Assembly: GCA_010093685.1 (NCBI GenBank)
Contig: MU006236.1
Location: 463,068-527,067 of the forward strand
DNA: 64,000 nt
Direction: 5' to 3'
DNA from: Ophiobolus disseminans
Lineage: Eukaryota > Ascomycota > Dothideomycetes > Pleosporales > Phaeosphaeriaceae
The translations under genes were made by a program, and so were the position numbers. A model generated the notes under the pieces. That model ran no database searches, was not told the origin of the DNA, and saw only the letters and a program-made list of their open reading frames with translations. Below, in pieces: positions 1-9,500 of this stretch. Every line of letters begins with the position of its first letter. The first letter of the stretch is position 1.

Positions 1-472
1 GGTATGTTCTTTCTTTACCCTTTTGACTTCCGAAGGTGGGGCTGGTGTGATAATGTCGTGCATGGCTGACTTATACCAAACAGGCGACCTCGTCTTCGCG
101 CGCTCCGGCGACAAAGGCGGAAACGCCAACATCGGGCTGTGGGTCCGCGAGGCCGACGCATATCCCTGGCTTCAATCTTTCCTGACTATTCCGCGGCTGA
201 TCGGCCTACTCGGGGACGACTGGCAACCCGGGTATCGGATCGAGCGGTTCGAAGCGCCGAATCTGTGGGCGGTGCATTTTGTTGTATATGGCATTTTGCA
301 AGAGGGAGTCAGTTCGAGTAGTGTGTTGGATGGGTTTGCGAAGAGCTTTGGCGAGTTTGTGAGGGCACGGGAGGCGGATTTGCCGGTGGGGTTGTTAGCG
401 GTTGAGAGGGCGAGGAGGGAGGGGAGGGGATGGGTTGAGGGGGAATGTGAGGGGGTGATGGCGAAGTTGTGA
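1..472 (+). CDS. AtuA-like / DUF1446 family protein, C-terminal part (5' truncated)
   Basis: This is the last exon of a gene that enters from the left edge. An intron fits 2..83 (GTATGT donor, CTGAC branch point, CAG acceptor). Base 1 (G) joins the GC at 84 to give a Gly codon, so the protein reads GDLVFARSGDKGGNANIG. That motif, followed by a compact alpha/beta domain, is typical of the C-terminal domain attached to DUF1446 (AtuA) proteins. AtuA belongs to the bacterial acyclic-terpene utilisation locus; its exact reaction is not settled. The protein ends in -MAKL, a canonical type-1 peroxisomal targeting signal (AKL). The neighbours are an acyl-CoA ligase and an enoyl-CoA hydratase that also end in PTS1-like tripeptides. 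The N-terminal DUF1446 domain lies outside the window. Family call is good; substrate unknown. Confidence 0.75.
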   Translation, partial: VCSFFTLLTSEGGAGVIMSCMADLYQTGDLVFARSGDKGGNANIGLWVREADAYPWLQSFLTIPRLIGLLGDDWQPGYRIERFEAPNLWAVHFVVYGILQEGVSSSSVLDGFAKSFGEFVRAREADLPVGLLAVERARREGRGWVEGECEGVMAKL

Positions 473-696
473 TTGAAGTTGACTTTACTGCTACTTTGTG
501 ATTGAGTTAAACTCAAGACAGCTGTCTGAATGAAGTCAACTTAACACTAATATGGGACTGAAGTCAACTTCCCGCTACTGTGTGGTGGGAGATGTACTTC
601 GTGAGTTTTGAGGGCGATAGGAAATTATACAAGCGACTACTACTCTAGACACAAAACCTAGAATTCTAAAGCCCACCGTTCCATGTCCATCCCACC

Positions 697-2388
697 TCAA
701 AGCTTCGGCCTCATAGCCTTAGCCCCCAAAGAACAATGCCCAGTAAGATACTCCCTCAACCTCGCCCGAACAATTTTCCCCGTCGCATTCTTCGGCACAA
801 CATCCACACTCCACAATCCCCCTCGCAGCTTCTTATACCCACTCACCAACGCATCCATCTGCTCATGTATCTCCCTCAACACGCGCTCCACATCTCCGCC
901 CAGCACATCATCCTTCAGAACAACATACCCCGTCGGCAACTCTGTGAGCTGCGACTCGTCCCACACAGCCCCAATGCCCGCATCGGCGACAAGCGGATGG
1001 GCATTCAGGTGGGATTCGAGTTCCGTCGGCGACACCTGGAAGCCCTTGTACTTGATAAGCTCTTTTGTACGTCCCACGACGCTGACAATGCCATCAGCAT
1101 CAATCGTACACACGTCGCCAGTATTATACCACTTAACCCCATCTATTTCCGGGAAAGCGTCCGCATTCGCAGCGGCGCTTACGCCGCGATACCGATTCGT
1201 GACGTTCGGACCGCGGATCCAGAGTTCGCCGGGCCCGCCAACAGGCGCATCGACGCTGGAGCCAGAGACTTTTAGCACAGCTTCGACGTTCGGCAGGAAG
1301 TGTCCGATTGCGCCGGCGGGTAGCGTCTGATTTTTGCGCTGGTATGCGACGTATGGCGCGGCTTCGGTCATGCCGTAGACCTGGATGATTTGCCAGGGGG
1401 CTTTACTGCACAGTCTGTCCACGATTTCCGGGGTCATGGCTGCGCCGCCGCAGTTGATGACTTCTGCGGCGGAGAAGTCGTGGCGGGAGGTGAGGTCCGA
1501 GTTTGCGATTTGAAGCGCAATGGACGGCACGCCTTGGAAGCTTGTTGCGCGCATGGAAGACACGAGATGTCCGAATGTAGTCAGGTTGAAGGGCGCGGGC
1601 ATGGCGCGGTGGTGGGCGCCGGTGAAGGGGCCAAAGAAGAGCGGCATGGTGGTCATGGCGATGTGGACGAAGGGGGTGAAGGCCACGATGCGGGCCGATG
1701 GGTGGAATTGTGCTGGGTCGTGGGCGTAGAGTTGGTGGACGTTTGAGACGAAGTTGTAGTGTGTGAGTTCGACGCCTTTGGGGGCGCCGGTGGTGCCGGA
1801 TGAAAGATGGATGCTGGCAAGTCGGGTTGTTGTGTCGGTGTAATGGGGAATTGGAAGCGTTTCGGAGGAGAGGAAGTCATCCGGGGCATGCGCATAGTTG
1901 GATTTGCGGTCAATAACTGTGATGACAGTCGGGGTTGTCCATGGTATTCCTTTATCAGGGAGTTCTTTTTTGGCAATTTCAATGCCTTGGAGAATGTTTG
2001 GGAGTGACGGACTGTATGCGAAGATGTATTGAGGCATGGAAACAGCCAGAGCATGCGCAACTTCGACGGGCTTGAGCGCATGGTTGATCGGGCAGCCAAC
2101 TCCACCGACCCAGAGTAAAGCATGGAACAACTCGATGTATTCCACACAGTTTGGTAGTATCACTGCCCATCGATCGCCTTCTTTCGGATGGTATGTCTTG
2201 TCCAGTCCATGGGCGATTCTACCAGCCCGGGATCTCAGCTCTCCAATTGTCAAACTTCGGTTGGTGAGACTATCTGAGGCTATGATATGAGAGGGTGGGA
2301 GCGGAATGGCGTTGGAGTGAAGAAGCTCAGTCAGATTCTGTTCGGTAGGAATGTCGATTCTGCGGGAGTCGTCCTTGTAGACCCTCAT
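697..2388 (-). CDS. Acyl-CoA ligase (AMP-binding, 4-coumarate/fatty-acyl type), probably peroxisomal
   Basis: A single uninterrupted 563-residue reading frame starting at an ATG in good context (CCACCATGA). It shows the ANL-superfamily signature in order: the P-loop-like SSGTTGAPKGVELTH, the YGMTEAAP motif, the NTGD element, the hinge GRTKELIKYKGFQVSP and the C-terminal PKNATGKIVR with the catalytic lysine. It should form an acyl-CoA from a carboxylic acid, ATP and CoA. The last residues are -RPKL; PKL is a weaker variant of the PTS1 signal, so peroxisomal location is likely but not certain. It is divergent from the enoyl-CoA hydratase gene and next to the AtuA-like gene. In the bacterial Atu pathway the matching role is the acyl-CoA synthetase AtuH. 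Substrate cannot be read from the sequence. Confidence 0.9.
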   Translation of the reverse strand: MRVYKDDSRRIDIPTEQNLTELLHSNAIPLPPSHIIASDSLTNRSLTIGELRSRAGRIAHGLDKTYHPKEGDRWAVILPNCVEYIELFHALLWVGGVGCPINHALKPVEVAHALAVSMPQYIFAYSPSLPNILQGIEIAKKELPDKGIPWTTPTVITVIDRKSNYAHAPDDFLSSETLPIPHYTDTTTRLASIHLSSGTTGAPKGVELTHYNFVSNVHQLYAHDPAQFHPSARIVAFTPFVHIAMTTMPLFFGPFTGAHHRAMPAPFNLTTFGHLVSSMRATSFQGVPSIALQIANSDLTSRHDFSAAEVINCGGAAMTPEIVDRLCSKAPWQIIQVYGMTEAAPYVAYQRKNQTLPAGAIGHFLPNVEAVLKVSGSSVDAPVGGPGELWIRGPNVTNRYRGVSAAANADAFPEIDGVKWYNTGDVCTIDADGIVSVVGRTKELIKYKGFQVSPTELESHLNAHPLVADAGIGAVWDESQLTELPTGYVVLKDDVLGGDVERVLREIHEQMDALVSGYKKLRGGLWSVDVVPKNATGKIVRARLREYLTGHCSLGAKAMRPKL

Positions 2389-2896
2389 GGTGGGCTATAT
2401 TTTGGTGACTTTGAAGTAGAGCAGATATCCTTTGCGACTCAATATCCTTTGTATCGTTTTTCTAACCACGTACTTTGACTGGTGTGCGTGATGATCCCCT
2501 GACGTTCTAGGTAATTGTCGGACAGAGGTCATGCGTACCGCTAGTTCACCAATAAGCCACTGTCCAGGACGCTAGGCGTCTTCCCTTCTGTTCTAACACT
2601 AGCATAAGTATTTCACATATTTGGCGGTGTATGATTGCGGGGAACCTACGGGGTAGATACGGTTATTGTTGTCCTACCGGCAAGGTGGAAGCGACGAGTC
2701 ATTAGCGCACAGCGTACCTGCACTCCACTTCCCTGCATCCCGAGTACCTGCGTTGAAACGCTAAACTTCCAAGACGCTCCCGAAAGCCTTATGTCACTTC
2801 CTCGGTTCTCTCGAAACATCTCTCCTGCTTACAGTCCCTTTTGTTGATCAGAAAGTCCCAACACCTTTGCACCACCATCCACCTTCCACCGCCACA
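2389..2896. promoter_or_regulatory. Shared divergent promoter of acyl-CoA ligase and enoyl-CoA hydratase
   Basis: About 500 bases without a supported gene lie between two divergent start codons. The sequence carries one CCTCGG hexamer at 2800..2805, 92 bases before the hydratase ATG. CCTCGG is the core recognised by the FarA/FarB fatty-acid regulators of Aspergillus. A single hexamer can occur by chance, so this is suggestive only. Confidence 0.4.
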
Positions 2897-3776
2897 ATGT
2901 CTCCCCTCACAACCCCCCCACCCCCAACAGCCTTCCTACAATTGAGCTACCCCTCCCCCCGCGTCGTCCTCGCAACCATGTCCCGCCCAAAAGATCTCAA
3001 CTGCATGAACACATCCGCGCACTGGGAAATGGACGCCTTCTGGAAATGGCTGGATGCCGAGCCCTCGCTCACAGTCGCCATCATCACAGGCTCAGGGCGC
3101 GCCTTCAGCGCCGGCGCAGATCTAAAAGAGTGGGACAACAGCATGGCCGCAGATGCGGACCCGAAAGATCGGCTGGGTAATGCGCCCGCGTTCAAGCCGT
3201 TGAGTCGGAGGCTGGGTAAGAAGCCGGTCATTGCGGCGGTGAATGGGTTGAGTATGGGTGCGGGGACGGAGTTTGTGGTGAATTGGTGAGTGGAAAGAAC
3301 GTTGCGTGTGTTTTTGCGTGGCTTATATGTGAGGTAGTGATCTCGTCGTCGCAGCCGAGAACGCGTACTTCGCTTTACCAGAAGTTAAACGCGGTGTTTC
3401 GCCCATAGGCGGCGCACTTCCACGCATCATTCGGACTCTGGGTCTGCAGCGCGCAAGCGAATTCGCGCTCACGGGGCGGAACGTATCGGCGAAGGAAATG
3501 CTGGATTGGGGTCTGGTCAACAGCGTCGTTCCGGCGGGGAAGTTGCTCGAGGAGGCGATTAGATATGCGGCTATGATTGCGGAGAATAGCCCGGATGCGA
3601 TTATTTGTACAAGAGCAGGTCTGAGAGAGGGATGGGAGAGCGCTAGTGTGGAGCGGGCGGTGGAGATTACGCTTGAGAGGGAGTTTGCTGAGCTACAGAG
3701 GGGAGAGAATATTTTGGAGGGGTTGAAGGCGTTTACGGAGAAGAGGAAACCCGTGTGGAAGGCATCGAGGTTATGA
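2897..3776 (+). CDS. Enoyl-CoA hydratase/isomerase family protein, PTS1-bearing
   Basis: Two exons: 2897..3285 and 3338..3776. The 52-nt intron (GTGAGT...GGTAG) restores the crotonase core NGLSMGAGTEFVVNCDLVVAAE across the junction. The ATG at 2897 is preferred over upstream codons because of its CACA-ATG context. The fold is visible in GSGRAFSAGADLKEW (first oxyanion-hole segment) and the Gly-rich helix around residue 118. After splicing the protein is 275 residues, a normal length for the family, and it ends in -ASRL, a canonical PTS1 (SRL). It should hydrate an enoyl-CoA intermediate in the peroxisome. In the bacterial Atu pathway the equivalent step is done by AtuE (isohexenylglutaconyl-CoA hydratase); whether this protein uses that substrate is inference from the neighbours. 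Confidence 0.88.
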
Positions 3777-3999
3777 GCTCTACGTTGGTAGTTGACAATC
3801 TGATTTCATGTCGTTATTAATTTGCGCACCCCTAACCAACCATAGTCGCAAAGTTACATGAAGTCTCCAGTGGTAATTGCAATACGCCGAAGCATATGGC
3901 AGTGTTTGGCACCAAAATGTCCGTCTAGTGTCACTGTCAAGCTCCTCATACAAGTGTTATACCTATGATCAGTCAGTAATCAAATCCATCCCACCCTCC

Positions 4000-5695
4000 T
4001 CACCATCCCTCACCTGAACCCGGCGCACCAAGACTCCCAACCCACTCCACAAGCCCCATCATCTCAAGATCATACTCATCCCACTCCGCCCTCCACCCCG
4101 GCCCCCCAAACTTCACAACCAGATCAATACCAACAGAACCAAGCGCCGCCAGCACTGGATTCGGATACGTCTCAAACACAAACTCCTCATACCTCGAGCC
4201 ATCCCAAAACGAGCAATTCAACCTTACTTCGCGCAACTTCGGCAGCGCATCTCGAAAAGCAGGGAACAGCACAAGCCAATTATACACCGCGATGTCCGGC
4301 GCGTCAATCTCGAGTTTCTCCAGCGGGGATGGCAAGATCTCGTCTGGCGGATGACCGACGTGCGCCCACTGCGGATGCATAGCGCCTATCAAGCACTTTT
4401 AGGGAACGCGTAGCCACTTCAGGGCGCTGTAGTGGATGAAGCTATCTCACGGTCTAACGTGTGGTAGGAAATTTGAGGGCTCGGATCGCATCCAGCAGTC
4501 TATGCCTGGGTCGAGGGTGGCTACGTGGCTGGCGATGGGTTGTAATTTTTCGACGAGAGTGGTGTAGCTTCCGGTGTTGTGGGGGGTGATGTCGAGGGAT
4601 GTGTTGTTGTGGTGAGTGTCGCAGTCTGAGTCTGCGATTTAGAGATATATGTCCGTAAGGGCTGGGAAGTGGGCTATGAAAGCTGTTAATGTGTTGTGTA
4701 TGGTGGCGCTTGCGTTTAGGATCGATGAGCGTAGTGTAAGTGAAAGCGTCTCGACTCTTGGGTTTGTCTGGCGGGCGCGCTGTCCGGAAGGAAAGTACAT
4801 GGTCGGCTGAGAATGATTGTATGGAGGTTGGTGTCAGATGTAGGAGACAGCAAAAAGAGGAAGAAGGTTGTTGTATTGAAAGAGCTACGGAGAGCGATTA
4901 TATACACAACCAAGATGAGTAAGCAAGTGACTAAGAGTCACGTGGAGATACAGTCCACAGTGTACCATGTGAACTGAGGTGCCAGGCTGACAGTTGGGAG
5001 GCTTTGCGAATGCCCAGTGAAACTCATCGGCCTGCCACTCGAGGTATCGGAGTTTCTGGAGGCCATAAATCGGTTGAAGATGTGCAGTCGAGGGATCAAA
5101 TGCTATGAAGAGTTTGCTCATTGAATATAGAGCTAATATGGGGTCGTCATCTTCAAGCTCTCGATCGATCAGGTTTAGATTGAGTTCTTCCACATCTGTG
5201 AGATGCTGGCATAGAAGTGCTCCAGTGACTTGAAAATCAGTCATTGGAATTTTTTTTTTCGGACGAGAATGGCATTCTTCCCATAAACGCGTCGATGTTG
5301 TGGGTGGCACGAGAGGGTCGACGGCCAGTGACCTTGAGCACAATAACCTTCACTCTTTTGGTTAGATCGGGTCGCTCTGCCATTATTCGAAAAAAGGGCC
5401 ATAGTTCCATGCCATCGCCATCGCTATCCTCACCATCGGGGAAGGCATCATACGGGATGTGAATAGTATGATATAGTCGACGCTCGGCCAGAGCTCGCAA
5501 GTCTTTATCGATCTGCGCGACTGCAGTAAGACTTCGACGCGACAAACACCGGGTTAAGACCTGCAACACCTTATTTGGGAGCCTCCCAAGAAGGGTCGAT
5601 CGGAAGGTTGGCATTGGATATGAGGGATCGATATTGTCGAGCTCCGTGATCCAGTCAAGCGCGGAGTTCAGCGTAAGTGGGTGTCGGTTGGCCAT
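4000..5695 (-). pseudogene. Decayed F-box/LRR-like gene
   Basis: The minus strand starts well at the ATG at 5695. It encodes a cyclin-like F-box stretch (LLGRLPNKVLQVLTRCLSRR) followed by RLYHTIHIP, as in fungal F-box proteins. At 5250..5259 a run of ten T shifts the frame; the frame then continues as DFQVTGALLCQHLTDVEELN and dies near 4885. Further down, leucine-rich segments (RVETLSLTLRSS; LTAFIAHFPALTDIYL) and the last block 4000..4392 are in one frame but broken by in-frame TAA/TGA stops near 4640, 4450 and 4400. I read this as one F-box gene broken by a homopolymer slip and several stops. Introns could hide one of the stops but not all. The intact product is not reconstructed. Confidence 0.6.
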
Positions 5696-5825
5696 GTTTC
5701 TGGGTAGTTGAAGGTTGATATACGAAAGGAAGAGTAGGCGAGTATTAAAGAGAGGAGAAGAGACGAAAAAGAATATTGAGGCTATATTTCTCAAAGGCCC
5801 CCAGTAGTTGGCAGGAGAATTGAGA

Positions 5826-5849
5826 ATACCCCATACCCCATACCCCATA
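5826..5849. repeat. Short tandem repeat, 7-bp unit
   Basis: Three perfect copies of ATACCCC followed by ATA. It lies upstream of the F-box pseudogene start. It is too short to assign a role. Confidence 0.8.
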
Positions 5850-6564
5850 GGTCATTCCCCCTGACATCTTTCACAAATGGTGGAGATGAAAATTGCAGTG
5901 GTAACATTGTAGAATCGAGGGAGAGTTGAAGTGATGACGACTACTAGATTGCTGCACTCACGCAGCAACAGCTTGCTGTTTGCCCATGAACGAACCAGAA
6001 ACGAATTGATGGCCTTGCGCAGTCACAAGACTTGCAATGATGAGTCGAGATGGATGGTTTTGAGGGAGTTTTATTGCGATGCATGAGAGTACGTCTCGAA
6101 TTTGATTGATGTTCCTTGCTTGGAATTGCGAACATGACTCTTCAGGGGTATATGGCGCAGCGTACTCACATGCCCGGATTCTGATACACTAATAGGACGG
6201 AGCGAGTCTGCCCCGCGTGAGACTCGAGGGTTGGCGGTGTCGAAGTTAGGAGGGCGCAGTCGTCCGGAAGAGCCGCGTGCGCGTCTCATGGCGGCGTTGC
6301 TGCGATGCGATTGGGCAGGGGCATCACCAGCCTCAGGCACCGCCACCGCGGAAGCAGCGATTGGGTGCAGGCGGGGATCAGCTAGGCATCCACGAAATGC
6401 ACCCATGCCACCACATAACACGCCCGAAGCCATGACGACGACCCTCAAGGCAGTCGCATTCGCTTTGTTCCCTATGTGCCCGCAGACGCGCACCCTTGCG
6501 ACGCAATAACATCACCACCCCCCGACACCATCGCAGACGCGACTGCGCGCATCAGTATCTCAAC
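5850..6564. other. Intergenic region, no gene seen
   Basis: The sequence between the F-box relic and the next plus-strand gene holds only short overlapping frames with no recognisable domain. The last 100 bases are C-rich and presumably carry the promoter and 5' UTR of the gene starting at 6565. Confidence 0.5.
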
Positions 6565-9500
6565 ATGGAGACCATCAGCAGACTAACGCAGCTATACTCG
6601 GACACCAAGACGTCCTGCGACGCCGTGGTCGAGCAGGACACAAAGGACACGGACACACAGCCCGAGACGAATGCGCTGCACCGCAAGTTCCGCATACAGA
6701 AGGACCGGCTCATCACATGGGGCGTCGACTGGAGCGACAACTCCAAGGGCAAGCAGGGAGACATTGACGAGAGCGTGGACCAGGCGGGCCTGACGGAGAC
6801 GGTGACGAGCGTGCTTGGCACCATCAGGGAGATCTCGGACGAGGCGGAGAGGCTGCGAACAGGTGCGCCTGTGGGGAAGGCGCTGTCAGGGGAGAAGAGG
6901 GCGCCTGCACATGATGCGCCCTCATGGGCGGCCGCCGACCGGTCACGTTACGAGGACCTGATCAAGGACCTGACCACCTCCATCGATATCCTCTACGACC
7001 TCTCACGAACGCGCCGGACCCAGCGCGCGTCCTCGAGGAACCCCAGCCCCCACTCCAAGGCGGGCATAGACACCACCCCACGACCGACCGCTGCCCCCTA
7101 TCTCTCAGCAGCCTACAGCGCATCCGACCTCACGCTCGTCAACCCAGCGACCTTCCCCCTCAACGCACATGGAAGTGTCGCCGCCCGGTCGAACCTTCCT
7201 CCCAAGCTGGATCAGTCAGATCTGATCCTGCCCGAAGAGGAGCCCCCGCCATACGAGAGTGTCGGCACATCTTCTATCCGCGTGATAGGTCGACTACGAA
7301 CACGGCACAGTTCTACCAACCCCTGGAAGACCGATGGAGGACGCACCACCGAGGTACCTATCCTGATTGAGTACGCAACCTACGACGCGGCATACCGCTC
7401 CACTGGCGTTTCTCCACCTACAGACCGTCTCGAAAGCCTTCTCTCCATCCTGACGAAACTATCAAGTAACCACATCTTCCACGGTACCTTGAAGTGCCTG
7501 GGCTACTTTGAAGACCACAAACAGCCACGATTCGGCCTGGTCTTCGAGCTGCCGACGTCCGTCTACTCCGGCCCATCCGACTCACACAAGTCTGTCGAGG
7601 AGTTACGGCCCGTTACATTGCTCAGTGTCCTCCAAACAGGCTCTAAATCGTTGCACAACTCCAACAGCGCAACCCCACCCCTGGAAGACCGCTTCCGTCT
7701 CGCCTTTACGCTTGCCCTCACTTTCAGCAAGATCCATGCCGACCACTTCGTTCATAAAGATATCAACAGCAGCAACATCCTGGTCTTCAAAAAGGCCAAA
7801 CGCCAGTCAGCCAACACCCGGGCGCTGCAGTACACGCTCCGATCTCCCGTCATCTGCTCGTTTGATCTGTTCTCCGACTACGACATCGAGCCTGCCAACA
7901 AGATGCCAACACTCAACATCTATCGTCATCCCGACGACCCCAAATTCACCGGTGCTAAGGACATACCTTATGGGCCTCACTTCGACATGTACAGTCTTGG
8001 TTTGATCCTGCTTGAGATTGGTCTATGGCAGCCTCTGGGTGACTTATGGAAGCCAAAATATACCTTGAACGACTTCAAGCGACGGATAGAAGATGTCTAC
8101 ATCCGTAAGTTGGCGTCCAAGTGCGGCACCGCCTACATGCAGGTGGTCCGTGACTGCTTTTGGGCAGCCGATGGCGCAGAAGGTCTGCAAGATCCTTCGC
8201 AGCTTTATAATCGTGTCATTCTCAGACTCCAGCGATGCTGTATGCTCGACGAGTCTGAGCCTGGGTTTGATGTGAACGAGCTGAGACCCGGCGTCAATCC
8301 TATTCAGTCGGCGTCACCGTTGAAGCGCAAAAGTGTTAGCCAACCACAGATCGCAACCGAGGTTCCCTCAAGTCCGTCGTATAGAAGTGCCAAACGATGG
8401 GCGAGGGAAAAGGGCTCGCAAGCCCTGGAGCGGACAAAATCCTTGTCAAAATCGTCTCCTATGAAGTCGCCAGATCTGAGCCTGACACGTTATCCATCCC
8501 AGCGTTCGCAGCACTCTATCCGCAAAAGTATCTCAGAAAGTTTGCGCTTGATGAGCCCTAAAGAAGAGGTAACCGAGCCTGAGTGGGAACAACGCGATCC
8601 TCTCGAAGAATCAGGTATGTGTGACTCATTCACAACATGTCGCAAATGGACCAACGTCTCAGACACTTTGCGTGTTCTGTGTCGCAACCCAAAGACAGTG
8701 CGTTCTAGGCTTTGGGCCGTTACTAACCTCATCCCTTAGGTACCCTCGTGGACACACCACCTAATTCACAAGATCGAAGTGACGTAGCATCTCTCTCCAA
8801 GGAGCGGGTTGTCACCGCTGCATCGATCATCCAACGCGCATGGCGGGCGTCGCGTGCTGAGTCATCACCGCGGGACGTGACGTTGAAGGGGTACAAAGAA
8901 AAGATCACAATCATCCAAAAAGCTTGGCGCGAGAGCAAGCAAAAACGAACAAACACCATTGAAGCACTCCTCACTGACGGCCTTCGTCACTGGCCCCAAG
9001 CCGCTCTCGGATATCCCACACCGGAGCCTGAAGTAGTTCGCAGCATCGGACAGAACAACAACAAATTCATCACGTCGTCAATCCACATCGAAACCGACAT
9101 GGAGCCTGTCGCACGCCCCAAGCTTCGGTTGTTTGCTGCAGCATTCGCACCCCATATCGTCGAAGCGTGGCACACCGTCATGCTGCCTCGTCTTGAACGC
9201 GTCATCGAACGCGCACTCAAGGAGTCCGACGAGACTATCAGTATAGATCTTGTTGCCATCGGTGAAACACAGGAGAAGGCGCGGCCTACGATTTTCGTCA
9301 CCTGCAGTAGTGTCGGAAAGGTAAAGGCCGTTCTTGCTCGACGTTTCCGCTACGATGAGAGCGTTTTTGACCTGAAAGTGCGTCGTGGCAAGATTCGCAG
9401 ATCTAAAATGAGTCGCTCGTCGCGCAGGGTCCGCCCACCTCATCGATCGATGGTGAACAACGACGGCGGCGCCGATATGGCTGTCATGAACCCTTATCAT

